DNA from: Bimuria novae-zelandiae CBS 107.79 | Taxonomy: Eukaryota > Ascomycota > Dothideomycetes > Pleosporales > Didymosphaeriaceae | Assembly (NCBI GenBank): GCA_010015655.1 | Contig: ML976677.1 | Location: 332,031 to 396,030, forward strand | Direction: 5' to 3' | DNA length: 64,000 nt | Part shown: piece after piece, positions 45,901 to 57,737 of the stretch | Numbering within the stretch: the stretch's first letter is position 1 | Layout of the letters: the number at the start of each line of letters is the position of its first letter | Notes under the pieces: model-generated | The model's database searches: none | What the model was told of the DNA's origin: nothing | Seen by the model: only the letters and a program-made list of their open reading frames with translations | Translations under genes and position numbers: made by a program

Positions 45901-47171
45901 AAGGTCGTCATCGGTATCGGGGAATCGGTTCAAGACGTCTGGCCATTGTCAGTCAGATGGTGTCCGGGAGAGGTGGTTGGTGGTTACTCACGAATGTGGC
46001 GCATGCCGAATCGAACGCCACCTTTTGCATTAAGCGCTGCGCGCGCATAGAGCATACGATTGCGGACGAAGGTGATGGCATTGGGTGTTCTATGTTCGCT
46101 CACGAGGCTATGGGGCTTCTTGCTTGGGAAGACGCCCGCAGGAGGAAGGGCTGGGTCATTGTCGGGTACATTCGCAGGCTTTAGATCGGAAATGGGAATA
46201 CCGCTCAATTGCAGAAAGTTGACGTTCCCTTCACTACCTTTGACAGGCGAGAAAATGCCACAATCGTTGAGCATGTCAATTAAAACGAGACCACCCTCCT
46301 TGCCCAGGACAGCATGTAGACGGCACCATAATGGGCTCTTCAGCGCTTCTACGCTGGTGTTCCTGTAGTAGGATGATAGTCCTTGAATGGAATGGGCGGT
46401 CTTCTGTGGTCCACGCTGGCCGTGAGCACCTGACCTCTGAAAGCCATGGCAGAGCAAGTGCGCAGGTCTGTACGACGTAGATCGCTTGAACAGTCGCCAG
46501 ATCACAAAATCAACAATCTGAACTTGTCAGTCGCTGTACCTGCTCTTGGCCTTTTGAGCAAAATGTCATAGTCGCCAATGTGCCACCACCCTCGACGCAC
46601 TCACCTCGGGTTGCAGGAAGTACCCAGGCTTGAACGTCCCCGCTGAGTTGTTGGTAGCGGAGACCTCCTGCGTGAAGCTCCCCAGATCTCTGTCTCTCTC
46701 CCTCTCCGCAAACTCGCGCTTTTCAGCGGTGATGCCCGGTAGCACGCCCACTAGAGTCGAATCGAGCAGCTCGCCGAGCTCCAAGTCAATACCACGTGGT
46801 GCAGTGTCTTGGTGACCGGGGTGCTCGATTCCCAACTGAGATAATTTCCGGTGCCAGATTTTCAATTTAGACGAGGCTGGCAGGCGTGACAGCAGATAGT
46901 GGCGCAACGACAGCACCTCGGGGTAGAAGCGCGACAACACGGGATGCTCGATGCTTGTTGTGGAGACAGGAGATTGGTCCGATGCACGCCTGATTTTCTT
47001 GGGGTTGGAGTTTCGGCCGCCAGCGTGGGCGCTGCGTTTTCTCTTCATATTGGCAGAATCCTGTGCGATTGACGCAGTGTTGGTAACATCAATCTGGCCG
47101 CATTGTGGATTGGTGGACGTGGGCGCTGGGGTAGTGCGAGCAGTGCCGTGTGGATGGTGACGGTGTTCCAA
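42938..47171 (-). CDS. TERT: Telomerase reverse transcriptase, catalytic subunit
   Basis: Copies the telomerase RNA template onto chromosome ends in the nucleus. I rebuilt nine exons: 47171-46605, 46517-45992, 45938-45259, 45207-44740, 44682-43812, 43754-43685, 43581-43409, 43278-43161, 43094-42938. Every phase closes, giving 1209 aa, usual for filamentous ascomycetes. The N-terminal TEN region has FYPEVLSLRHYLL and IVDFVIWRLF with HLLCHGFQR. The RNA-binding domain has FPRQYGLHNVFTS, motif T has FHVTE and YFRHDVW, motifs 1 and 2 RLLPKKAGVRLITNLKRR. RT motif A is FAKVDVQSCFDTIP (Asp about 791), B' KSGIPQGSVLSTILCNFFYA, C LLDDF (Asp about 955-956), E YCGVQIDMRTLEV. The thumb ends WLASSAFGTAF...LLAWL. 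All catalytic residues are present. Met42 (47048), before KRKRSAHAGG, is an alternative start. The Gln or Ser at the exon 5 acceptor is ambiguous by one codon. Confidence 0.96.
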
Positions 47172-48149
47172 GTACCCAACCGTGACTCTGGCCAGTAGTA
47201 GCCTTAAGTTGCCTAACGCAAGAGCGCGCCAGGGATGTGAAATTGATCGGCTTCGAGATCTCTATCCAGTATTCACAAATGGGCCGTCGCACCAGGCCTC
47301 AGTGTCTCTCCTGGGAACACGATAAGGGGCAGGAGACGGATGCAGAGTGTATACAGGAGTTGCAGACGGCTCGATGGTGGTGCGGGCTATTGGCACGCAC
47401 TGACATCCTATCGTTCCCCGGACGAGCTGCCCGTGACGCTTACTTTTAGCTTCAACTACACAAACATTGGATGTCGTGATCTAAAGGAGGGGGTATGATG
47501 TAAAATTGGGCTGTTATCCACGGGTGTGAATTTGCTGTGACTATGGTAATTTGGTGAATGTATTCGTCTCAACATAGATGCGAGTGCTCTGCGCATCCCA
47601 CTTCGAAGTAGTTTTCTGGAAGCGGGTCCCGCCATCGCACCAGGGGAGAGTTCGGTACAGCAACGGTCAACCGGTGAGCTTGGCTCTGCGCGACCGCAGT
47701 GGTGGGCTCTGTTCTCCCGTGCTTCCGCAGATCAGCAACCACAGCGATTCACTCGAGCGTGCCTCGCCCACGCCATCCCACCCACCTTCGACTCCCCCAC
47801 AACAAACAACGCAAGTCGGATTCCTCCGTTTGGTGTTGCGCTGGCGGCCGTCCACTGCTCTCCTTTTAGAGCGCGGAGCAGTTCAGCCTGAAACAGCAGC
47901 CCCAGGACACACTTGGGCCTCAACTTGTTATTGGCCAACGCGGCGATAGATTGAGGCTTCAGCGTGTGAGTTGTCTCCTGCTACCCTGGGCCGCCTCGAC
48001 TTGGGAGAGCTCCAGCGCTGCCAGACCCCTCCTCACCGCCACAGGCTGATTGGCCTGCCCAATCTCGTCGCCATCGTGCTCGCCTTAATTCGCGCCGTTC
48101 GCCTCGCGCCCTCTCTGCAATTAGGATCATGGTGCGGTAGGGGTTCGAC
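47172..48149. promoter_or_regulatory. Divergent promoter region between TERT and the Rho-GEF gene
   Basis: 978 bp between two genes transcribed away from each other. Short frames lack domains. The Rho-GEF leader ends with a three-codon uORF (48129-48140). Confidence 0.5.
48129..48140 (+). promoter_or_regulatory. Minimal upstream ORF (Met-Val-Arg-stop)
   Basis: ATG GTG CGG TAG ends nine bases before the Rho-GEF ATG (48150). If inside the mRNA leader, it would be read before the main frame and could damp translation. Whether transcription starts upstream of it is unknown. Confidence 0.45.
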
Positions 48150-51100
48150 ATGGCGGAGCCTGAGCATACCCATATGCATAACTTTGCATATCACCCCAGC
48201 GTGGCCAGCTGGGTGCAGTCAGTCGACAGCGGTGATGAAGTCACTGAACACGCCCCCGACGACTTTTACAAGCCGGCCGCCGCCCACGCGCAGGAAGTGC
48301 CGCTGCCAGAGGACATGACGACTCGTGCTCGCCAGCACACGCCCAATGGAGCAACGCGCTCGACCTCCAAGCCGTCGATACGTTCCGTCTCTGGGCCCGC
48401 GCCCTCGACCCTCTCGCCGCCGCGAGCCACAGCTCCCATCCAGTTCAATCGGCCTTCGGTCAGGAGCATGGCTCAGAAGTTCCAGCAGCCGGCATCGGCT
48501 GACTCCTCCCCCCAGAGCACACGCGCACGACCCGTTCAACCGCCCGCAGCTTCCACATCGTTGTCACCGGCACAACCAGCGAAGGAACTGTCGTATGGCT
48601 CGTACAGGTTCAACAACTTGAAGCCACGAGACCGACCGCAGCCCGCGCCTCCGTCTCCCGCAAGCGCTCGAGCCGCGAAGATCAAGGGCTCCCCGGCAAA
48701 CGGTGTGAAGCTGAATGCAGATCTAGGGAGAGCTGTGACGAGGAAGAAACTAACTTCGCCGACGCGCGAAAAGGAGCCAAGTCGAAGACCATTCTTTGGC
48801 GAGGTGGTTGGCGAGCACGATGCGGTGACTCCTGGCTTTGGAATTCCCAGCATAGACGGCGCACAACATTTACACGAGCCTGCGTCCGACTCACCACGTG
48901 TCCCGCAAACCGGAAACTCAACCATAAAACTAGTAACCGACGACCTCCCCTCGCTGCCTGAGGACAATAAGGACGCTTTTTCTCCGCACAGCCAACGATC
49001 TGCCTCTGACATTGCGTCACGCCGGACGAGCGCAGGCCCCATCTCACAACCATCCCCTATTTCAGACAACAGAACACCGCGGTCGCGAATACCGGTCAGG
49101 TCACGGAGGTTGAGCACGGCGTCAGATTCCACCAGTTCGTCGGCAAGGTCTGCGAGGCCCAACTATATGCGACCGACGGCGGCTCGTGGAAACGGGAAGA
49201 CATCACCCACACGGCCGGTAAGAGCGCCCGTGGGACGCACATCGACGCCATCCAAGAAATCCACGCCGTCTGCAAGTCAACCCACACTACCAGCAGTGTC
49301 GTACCGTTACTATCGTGAGCGCGGAAAGTCGCCCCAGCCCAACCACAGCGGAACCGGGCCCAGTGTTGCTGCAGTCATTGCCGCTCCTCCGCCGCCCACT
49401 TCCCCGCGTTTGCGGAACTCGCGCGAACGCCAGACTCTGTCACCGGGCTCGCGTTCCAGGAGTGCTGATCCACATGGTACACAAGACTATTTTGGCGACG
49501 CCAACCCACCGCAAGCGCAAGAGCGGCCACGCTTGCTGGAACCGGGGTACGAAGAGAGACGACTCTCTGTGAGGCGTGTTGACCCCTCTGAAGACGAAGA
49601 GGATGCTTTGAATGTGCCACTTGGGCAGCAAGAATTGAATAATAGTAATCAGCATCTGGGTACTGGTTTGGATGAGGTACCCAGCACTTTGCATCTTTCC
49701 ACCGCTGGACTTTCTGCGCAACCCGCTGGACGGCCTTTATCATCAACAACGAGTTTCGAAGAGTCTCCCATTTTAGGAATGCCGGGAAGCTTTATGATGA
49801 CCCCTCCCATGGCGCAAAACACGCCGCCCATGAATAATTCATTTGGACAGCAGGATGAGCAGGAGACCACTGCACCCACGTCCCCGCAACTAGCTGGCGA
49901 ACTGCTGCAAGCACGCACTTTCCAGCCCACAAATAAACGGATAGGAGAAATTTCGCGTGTAGACGAAGCGCCGGATCAATCAGAACTCGGCGTGAGGGAA
50001 TCGATACCAATTGCGCTCGGTTCGGAGGTTTCAAGCCCGGGTTGGAACAATGACACGCCAAAGCGACCAAAGCACCAGACGCGACTTAGCATAGGCTCAC
50101 AAACATGGCGGGTCGAACCTTTGGATTCTACGGGAACGATATCGTATTTGGATGAGGAGATTTACGATTCATCCGTTGACCCGTTCGTAGACCATGGCAC
50201 GCTGAGACCAGAAGACTCGGCAAGCATGGCATTCTACCACCAGATCGGCCAACAACCGCCTAATTGGGGCCCAAAGACACCGGAGCAGGAAAAACAATCC
50301 TTCACTTTGGATAGCCAGGCGTACAGTGTCATCAACAAGATTTTGAATGTATATCACGAATCGGATACCATAACGCCGAAAATTGCGCAGGACTCCTGGG
50401 AGCAAGTCCAGAGCGTGTCTCCCATAGTCGCCCAGCACAGGGACTGGAGCTCCAAAGAGGCGACCGAGTCGTATCTTGCGCGGCTGTTGACCGATGCTGC
50501 TCCACGGAAAGAAGGGACGTTGGCGGTGGAGGCCGCACCATCACAGCCGGCACATGCTCCGATGGCCCCCAGCATACGGCAGCTTGCCGCAGACCCGGAC
50601 GAACCCTTCCCCGGCGGTACCGCCATCATTTTCCCACCAGAATCTCGGCGGTATTCGAAGGGCTCGCGTGCATCGGTGGCGTCGGTGGCAACGACCATCT
50701 TCGACGGCTCCAGCCGGCCCGACAGTTCTTCCGGCTTCTCGGCACGTGATCGCGGCCAAAATAATGGCATCAGCTCTGCGCCCAATCCGCCGCACAAGGA
50801 CTGGCGGTCGCCGCTGGCCCATGAGATGCAATTACCGCAGCTTCCTGACATTGCCAGCGGTAGCGAGGGTCTTGGGCTGTCTCTGCAGCAAAGCCCAGAG
50901 CGGGGAGAGGGTGTTCATGCTTCGCAGCGCGCTCCGCCAAAACCGCCCTACTCGCCGCCGCCTCCGCCGGTCACGGGCACTCTGAACGGCTACAACGACA
51001 GTCCCTTGCTCACTCCTACACCGTCTGAGCGGTTCCGCAATCACCACTTCGGCCCTGTGGCCGACACCGGCTATTCCAGCATGGCGGACACGCACCTTAA

Positions 51101-53649
51101 CGTGGAGAAGACGCCAACGGCCGAGCCCTCATCACCCACGCCCGTGGAGGCGCAGGAGGCGCTGCCCTCTGAAGCAGCCGAGCAGGTCGCCGACGAGGAG
51201 CGCGCGAAGGCGGTGCAGCAGGTGCAGAAGCGCTATCGCGTCATCGAGGAGCTCTGCAAGACGGAGCACAGCTTCTGTGTCGACATGATGGTCGCGCACC
51301 AGATCTTCGAGGGCACATCCAAGGAGATCTTAACCGACGAGGAGCGCAAGCTGCTGTTTAGCAACTGCAAGGACCTGGAGAACTTCTCGCACAACCTCTG
51401 GAAGTCGCTCAAAGATGCCATCCGGCCCATCGTCAACCAAACCCCGCCGGATGAAGCCGGTGAGCAGCCATACGATGAGTTCGTTCACTGCACGCCCGAG
51501 AACGATGCTCAAGTCCGCGTCGGTGAGGTCATGCTGGCTTTCGCACCTCGCATGGAGCGCATATACACGACCTACTACCTCAACTACGACGAGGCTTCAA
51601 AGTTCATCAAGGCGAACGAGCAAAACCCCGAGCTGCTGGGCTGGGTCATGGCCTGCTTCCAGCACTGTCCCAATCTCACCACTGCCTGGAATCTCGAATC
51701 GCTTCTTATAAAGCCCGTGCAGCGCCTGCTTCGATACCCGCTTCTATTGAACGAGCTACTCAAGAACACCCTCCCTGACCATCCCGATCTGGAAACACTC
51801 AAGCAGGCCAGTGAAGCCATCACCAGCATCGCTACGCGTATCGACACGGCGAAGAAGCGGCAAGAGACACTACGCGCAGCGACGTCAGAAGGCAAGAAGC
51901 AAAAAGGGAAGAGCGCAAGTGAGCGCAACGTGAAGTCTATCGTCAAGGCTTTTAGATGGAGCAAGGAGAAGGCGAAGACGTTGCAGGAAGCCGCCCTCAT
52001 ATTCGAGGACCAGGAGTACAATCAGGTCACGCAAAAGTTCGGCGGCCACTTCTTCCAGATCCAGATCGTCATCTCAGACATTGAGACGTACTTGCAGTGC
52101 ATGACCGAGTCGACAGTACAGCTGAACAGCGTGATGCTGGGGTTTATCACCGTCTCGGAGACGGGTCCTTCAGCAAATGCGGAAATGGAGAGCACTTGGC
52201 GACGATGGGCCATGGCACACCTCGATCTCCAGAACAAAGCCCTGGAGGAGCACGTAAGTCGTTCCTGATTCGTACTGTTTGATCCAACTAACGCACTTGT
52301 AGAAAACTGCCGTCAGGGACCGTGTCATGAAGCCCATCTCCACTGTGTGGGACCAGTGGGTAGGCCCGCAGAAACTCATGGAGCAGCGCAAGAAGCTCCT
52401 GATCCAGTACGCCAAATACAAGCAAGCTATGGACCGCAAGGAGAAGGTCGACCCTAAGCTGGAGGAGACTGCCAAGAGCTTCCTCACCATCAACGACTCG
52501 CTCAAGCAGGAACTTCCGGCGCTGTACGAGCTTACCAAGAGGGTCATCCGCCTCTGCTCGACCATTTTCATCGGCCTGTCAAAGGACTGGTATAAGACGT
52601 GCTCCAAGAAGGTGCTCCCGCTTCTTGAAGTCGAGCCTCAGCACACAACATCCATCAGCTACGACTTCAAGACGTACCAAGAGCGGTTCAGGTCTGATTT
52701 CCGCCAGATGGAGCTGGCTGCCAAGTCTCTGGCTATCATCAACCACGAGCTCATCAACAGTCTCAGCAACTACATAAGTCCCATTCCCTTGGCTGATGAT
52801 GCTTCCTCGCGCAAGTCTTCGTCTCGTCGCACGGAGTCTATCGGTAGCGAGATGTCCATCATGCGCGGACGCGAGCGCAACAGCGGCGGGTACAACAGCT
52901 CGCGCTCCGGCATGCATTCCTTTGAGGGCCCTCCGCGCTCCTCACCCGCTGGGGCCTACGGCGCTGGCTCCGCTCCACCTATCAGCTTCAACAACCACTC
53001 CACCGCTACATCGAGCGCCTCCTCCTCCATGTACCGCGAGCGTCAAAGCCACGACCGCAGCGCCCCTCCGCAAGCTCCAGGTTCCTACACGAGCGAGTCC
53101 ACCGTGACCGGCGGCCGCAATTCCAGCTCCGCCGCCCGGGGCGGGGCCTGGATCAGCGCCAACATGGGCTTCGACGGCTCCTTCGACCTCGACCCACACT
53201 CCACCGCCTTCGCGGTCCCCGCCTCCATCGGCGCCTCCTTCCTCGCGCCGACCCTCACGCGCTCCACAGCCTCTTCCTCGCACTCGCAGCAGCCCTCGCA
53301 ACCCCCCTCCACTAGCCGCTCACAACCGGGCTCCTCACGCACCTCGGGCGTCTTCAACTCCGCACTCCCCATGTCAACCCGCAATTCCGCGGAGGAGCTC
53401 CCAGCCACACCCTCCGACCCCGACGAGCCCGAAGTACTCTTCCTGGCCGCCAGTCTATTCGAGTTCAACATCGCGCACGATCGGCGCGAGGGCGGCATTC
53501 CTTATCTGGTCTACGTGCCTGGTGAGATCTTCGATGTTATCGGCATGAAGGGCGAGCTGTGGTTAGCGCGGAATCAGGATGATCCGTTGAGGACGGTCGG
53601 GTGGATCTGGGAGAAGCATTTCGCGAGGATATTACCTGAGGACGCGTGA
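48150..53649 (+). CDS. Rho guanine-nucleotide exchange factor, DH-BAR-SH3 (Tuba/Gef1 type)
   Basis: Predicted 1816 aa in two exons (48150-52253, 52303-53649) with a 49-bp GTAAGT...TAG intron in phase 0. Residues 1-1000 are disordered, Ser/Pro/Arg-rich. The DH (RhoGEF) domain spans about 1020-1235: it starts KRYRVIEELCKTEHSF and has the conserved helix LLIKPVQRLLRYPLLLNELL. A BAR domain follows (about 1260-1535), with SIVKAFRWSKEKAKTLQEAA and, after the intron, KTAVRDRVMKPISTVWDQW. The C-terminus (about 1745-1814) resembles SH3, with LFEFNIA and VGWIWEKHFARILPED. DH swaps GDP for GTP on Rho/Cdc42 GTPases, and BAR binds curved membrane. The fission yeast Gef1 and animal Tuba have related layouts. 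The start context (GACATGGCG) is good. Confidence 0.93.
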
Positions 53650-54261
53650 TTGGCCCCTTTTTTCCTCTTTCTGGCCGTTGAGGACGGAGACGGTGTGTGG
53701 GGAATCGTTTTCCAAAAGGCGTAGATTAGTCTTGAGTTTTTTTCTTTATGTAGGCGTTTACAGCACGCGTGCTCTGCGTGAAGGGTTTTCTTGCGGGTGC
53801 TGTGAGATGGATGATACCTTTGGGACATGGCGCTGGGTTGTACCCTCCTGGCTGGGCTACTTTTTCAGGGTCTGGGCATAATTACGGATGCATCATGAGG
53901 TGACGATTTGGGCATGGGCTTCTTTGTACAGTATAATAGAGCGATGAGCGGAATGAGACGAGTGCCTTCTCGTCGAAATCGTTTGATGGGTGTGATGTGA
54001 AGTGTGATGTGTGGTCTGAGAGTTGAGGTGAAGGATGCGGAACTGGAGGAGGCGTGTGGGGAGTGTTGTGGTGTAAGTAGCACGCCGTGAAGATTGAGAG
54101 ATCGTGGTGCAGGCTAAAGAGCTGATGATGGAAGGTATGAAGGAGAGAGCACCTCTTTCGCTTAAGGATTTCCTTACCCAGCGATACTTTCGTTTTTTGC
54201 TAATCGCGATGCTGGACCGAAGTGTCACGCGGATAGTCGCGTTGGATTGGACTATTAACGT
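53650..54261. other. Intergenic region, 3' ends of convergent genes
   Basis: 612 bp between the Rho-GEF stop and the last recognisable codons of the broken secreted-protein gene on the other strand. No separate gene is seen. Confidence 0.45.
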
Positions 54262-54747
54262 AGCCGCGTCGTGATCGAGGGCAGAAGCTCCACTGTGTGG
54301 CCGCTGTGTGTCACATGTCCTATTAAGGCCGATGAATCCCAAGCATCCCCATCCAAGCCTCCACCAGAGTGATCCACATAAGAAGACCCCGTCTCCCTAG
54401 ACGCAGTGGTCGCACTCACCAGCATCGTAGGCGTCCGCTTCCTGTGTCCCGAGTACGGAGCTTTTGGGTGTTGAGGATCGATTGGTACGATCCAGGGGAA
54501 AGGACCCGGCTTCCTTGAGGTAGCCGGCTTGTTAATTTTCTAGTCCGGAGCCTTGGTGTGTTGCGGGTCGATTGGTACAATCCAGCTAAAACGACCCGTC
54601 GCGTGCGAGGGGGCCGGCTTGTTGTGACCTTCGGGCTGAGCGACGGTGGGTTGGGACGGCTTGGTGGCGGATGTGTGATCAGCGGCGGATGCGTACACAG
54701 TTATGAGGGAGTGTGGACGGCTCGGGGAAGTGTGTGTACTCAGGGAC

Positions 54748-55038
54748 TGTGTGTTGGGGGCTGATTGGTGAAGCCACGTCGAGAGGGGCACTGGAAGCCG
54801 ACGAGCCTGAGGTGGCTGGATTGTTGACGTCTGTGTACACGGTGACGTTTGAATACACGGTGACGTTTTGATAGGGGCCGATTGATGAGGTCCTGTCGAG
54901 AGAGGTACTGGAAGCCCAAGAGCCTGAGGTGACCGGATTGTTGGAGTGTGTGTACACGGTGACGTTTGCGTACACGGTGACGGCGTGTTGGGGCCCGATT
55001 GGTGAGGTGCCGTTGAAGCCACTGGAAGCCGGTGCTCC
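54748..55038 (-). repeat. 117-bp tandem repeat encoding a 39-residue unit
   Basis: Two full units (54981-54748) plus a partial one before them encode V-T-V-Y-x-N-V-T-V-Y-T, then a Ser/Thr/Asn-rich linker and S-I-G-P. The Asn-Val-Thr triplets are N-glycosylation sequons, in keeping with an extracellular stalk. Units differ at scattered positions, so they are not recent. Confidence 0.7.
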
Positions 55039-55644
55039 CAGGGTGCTTGAGCCACCGACGTCTGAATTCGAAGCGTTAGATGAAGAGTTGGCGGTCGCAG
55101 GGTCGAAGAATGAGCCGGCAAGATTGATACGCTCCCTGTTCAATCCAGATTCGATGTCTTGCGACACGCCCATCTCCCACTTGCTGAAGTCGGTGTTGGT
55201 GATGTCCCAACAATTTTTCCAGATATTAGCAATGTACATCAGCTCGCCCATGTTCTTAATGCCAGTGTTGATCCACGAGGTGTCAATCTGGAAGCGGCCT
55301 GGAAGATCGATGCCCGCAAAGATGTCGACCCGGAGGTTTACTTCGACGCCGAATGCACGCTTGAAAAGCCCACCTTTCTCGCATTTCTTGTCGACGTCTG
55401 CGGGTACTAGTTAGTGATGAACTTTGCCAGCGGAAGCTGGGATCGCGGATCTTGGGTACAAACCTCCTTTGGTGTAGACTTTCAACTCGACGCTCGGTAT
55501 CTCAGCTCTGGCTCTGAGACCAATTTTCAGTTCAGGTGTGAGGCTTTCTGGCCATTCTGGCCATTTGCCTCCGCGAGAATCAGGTCGCTGAAGCTGCTTA
55601 GACCTGCGTTCGCCGCCTTCTCCACCTTCTGCTCCACCACTGCC

Positions 55645-55716
55645 TGCCTCACTACTATTGCCTGCCTTACTACTATTGCCTGCCTTACTACTACTACCTG
55701 CCTCACTACTACTGCC
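55645..55716 (-). repeat. 18-bp tandem repeat encoding G-S/N-S-S-E/K-A
   Basis: Four units of 18 bp give GSSSEA, GSSSKA, GNSSKA, GNSSEA. Degenerate units extend on both sides. Length change here would alter a flexible linker without shifting the frame. Confidence 0.75.
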
Positions 55717-56087
55717 TGCCTCACCACCCCTGCCTGTTTCAATACCACTGCTTGTTTCACCGCCTCCCACTGCGGCACCGCCTTTGTCTTTTGCAGGGTT
55801 GTCTCTACCTACACCGAAGTTGATCAAAGCGCCGGGCCGATTCCCAATGTCTGATTGAACTCCAGGTCTTTCGTATGGAAGTTGGGCTTCTTCCACTTCA
55901 CGGTGCCGTTGAATGGGTGCTTGCAGGGTTCCCCGTTCTTGCGCGCATATCCAGCGACAGAACTCTTCGGCACAGTGATGTCAACACCTGGGGTGGTGCT
56001 ACGTTCGCAATCAGCGCAACTGTCCCAAAGCTCACTTCAAGTGCGGTCAACCCACAAGTTCAGTGTGGCCTTGACCGTATCAGAAAA

Positions 56088-57737
56088 CTAGACCGCGAGA
56101 CCAGCACCGAATGCCATGCCAAAACCGTTGACCTGTTAATACACGTTAGTATGCATTGTAGAACCGCTCGATATCACATACACCTAGCAGAGTATTGATT
56201 TTCGTCCCGTCATTTTTCCCGTCAACAGCATCGTATTGGAAGAGGCCTTGGCCGAGTAGGGGACCGACACTGCAACCATAGTCCCCGGGCATAGGCCACA
56301 GCCAGACAATACAGAAGCCCACAACGCCTACTTGATACACGAACTCGGCCTGCAGCGCCACATACAAGTCCTTCATAGCTTTGTTTTCGACGTAGAAGTC
56401 TTCTACTGCTTCCGCTACTAGGTCTGTGACATCCGAGTCCCCGGACAATAGATGCTCTGCCGCACTGGCGATATTGAATTTGACGACGGCAGTAATCTCA
56501 AGGTGGACTGTCGCCACGGAGTCCACGAACGTTGCAGTCGGCCAGATAGCCCCGGGATCACTGCCGTCGAGGACCTTCACTCTGCTCTTTGGGGGGTCGA
56601 GAGACGCCTGGTCGAGGTTCTTGTCGAAGTCAATGGTCCATGTCTTGTTGAAGTCGGGACTCAACCCCTCTTCTATCTTGCCCAGGCCTTCGTGGGCCAA
56701 ATGTTCAACACCTTGTTCTAAATCTTCAATGGGATTTCCACCCCTGGATAATATCCTTTCCAAATTTTCTTTCAAGGCACCCAACTGGCGTCTCGATAGC
56801 TCTGCTGAAACACCATGCCTCAGTCGCGGCATAATGTAGAAACGTTCCGTAGAATTCCAGTCCTTCAGTGCGTCGATAGAGCTGGTATGGATCGTGAAGC
56901 TTTGAGCGAACTCCGCCTCGTACGAACCGAAGCGCAGGTCTGCCGCTGTGATCTTCATGGAAAGATTCTTGTCGTCGAAGTGTGTGTCTTCGGATCTGCA
57001 CTTTGCTCTGGTGACTGCAAAGGTTAGGTAAGGGAAACAAACTCACCAGTACACCGATCGTAAAAATTGCACCTTCATGACAAGACTCATCCTCAACAGT
57101 GAAGAGTATTCCAGGATCCCGCCACTCCCGCTTCGCGGCATGGTACATGTGTTCATGTCGGAAGTCGAGATTCAAAGAAGACCGTGTGTCGTCGTGCACT
57201 TCATACTTGGTGCAAAGTGCTCGCTGGTTTAGTAGAAGATCATGGGTTTGGAGGTCCTCGAAGTTGATGTAGGAACGGTTGCCGTGGGAGTATTGGAAGG
57301 TGCGGATTTTACCATCGGCGGCTGTATCTGTCGTCAGCATCATGCCATCACAATGAAGGTTGGATAAGACATACGGAAATGCCAGTGAAGGGTTATCTCG
57401 CTTCTGGGAGACAAAAGTTCGAGTTGCGCGTCGCGCTTACCAAGGTGGTGATGCTCAATGCGTACAAGAGGCATTGCTCTCCTTCATGTATACCGTTCAG
57501 ATGGCCTTCGACAGCGTGCTGAGATGTGATGCCGGCGGGCTCATCGTGATAGAAAGGATCATCGCTGATCTCATCGTGGTAGGACTCATTGCGTTAGGGA
57601 GGACCACCGTGATAGGAAGTACCTTTGCCGGCTACAGTTATCGGATTTGCCGTGCCGGCAACGGCGTGAAATGAATATGTGGATAGGAAGAGCAGCAAAC
57701 CAAGGAAGAACCATCGTAGGTTCTCCAACCGTGACAT
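56088..57737 (-). CDS. Secreted protein of unknown function, N-terminal part
   Basis: Starts at Met 57737 (MSRLENLRWFFLGLLLFLST), a clear signal peptide with a hydrophobic core ending near AVAG, so the product should enter the secretory pathway. Downstream exons hold IEHHHLGKRDAQLELLSPRS and, across a good phase-1 intron (57374-57322, GTATGT...CAG), ADGKIRTFQYSHGNRSYINF. A further intron near 57047-57009 has uncertain borders; the next exon has KITAADLRFGSYEAEFAQSF and a Cys-containing segment VVGFCIVWLWPMPGDYGCSV. A 49-bp intron (56181-56133, GTATGT...CAG) leads to VNGFGMAFGAGLAV and TAG at 56088. The first intron (from about 57617) is unresolved. The TAG may be the true end or a premature stop from CAG, since coding-like sequence continues beyond. 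Family not recognised with confidence. Confidence 0.6.

Larger units (their letters stand above)
54262..56087 (-). pseudogene. Broken 3' half of a secreted repeat-containing protein gene
   Basis: Continues the minus-strand gene 57737-56088 after its TAG. Coding-like segments lie in shifting frames: FSDTVKATLNLWVDRT, then LEVSFGTVALIANVA one frame off, then GVDITVPKSSVAGYARKNGE with CKHPFNGTVKWKKPNFHTKD. After a 6-residue repeat tract a good exon ends PSVELKVYTKG at 55464. A 66-bp phase-1 intron (55463-55398) joins it to DVDKKCEKGGLFKRAFG, then FQIDTSWINTGIKNMGELMY and a 39-residue repeat. Near 54715 the frame slips from PEPSTLPH to LITVYASAADHTSA; a stop at 54540-54542 interrupts two copies of WIVPIDPQH. 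The pattern suggests a decaying C-terminal half. Unrecognised introns or assembly errors could explain part of it. I do not recognise the family firmly. Confidence 0.5.
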
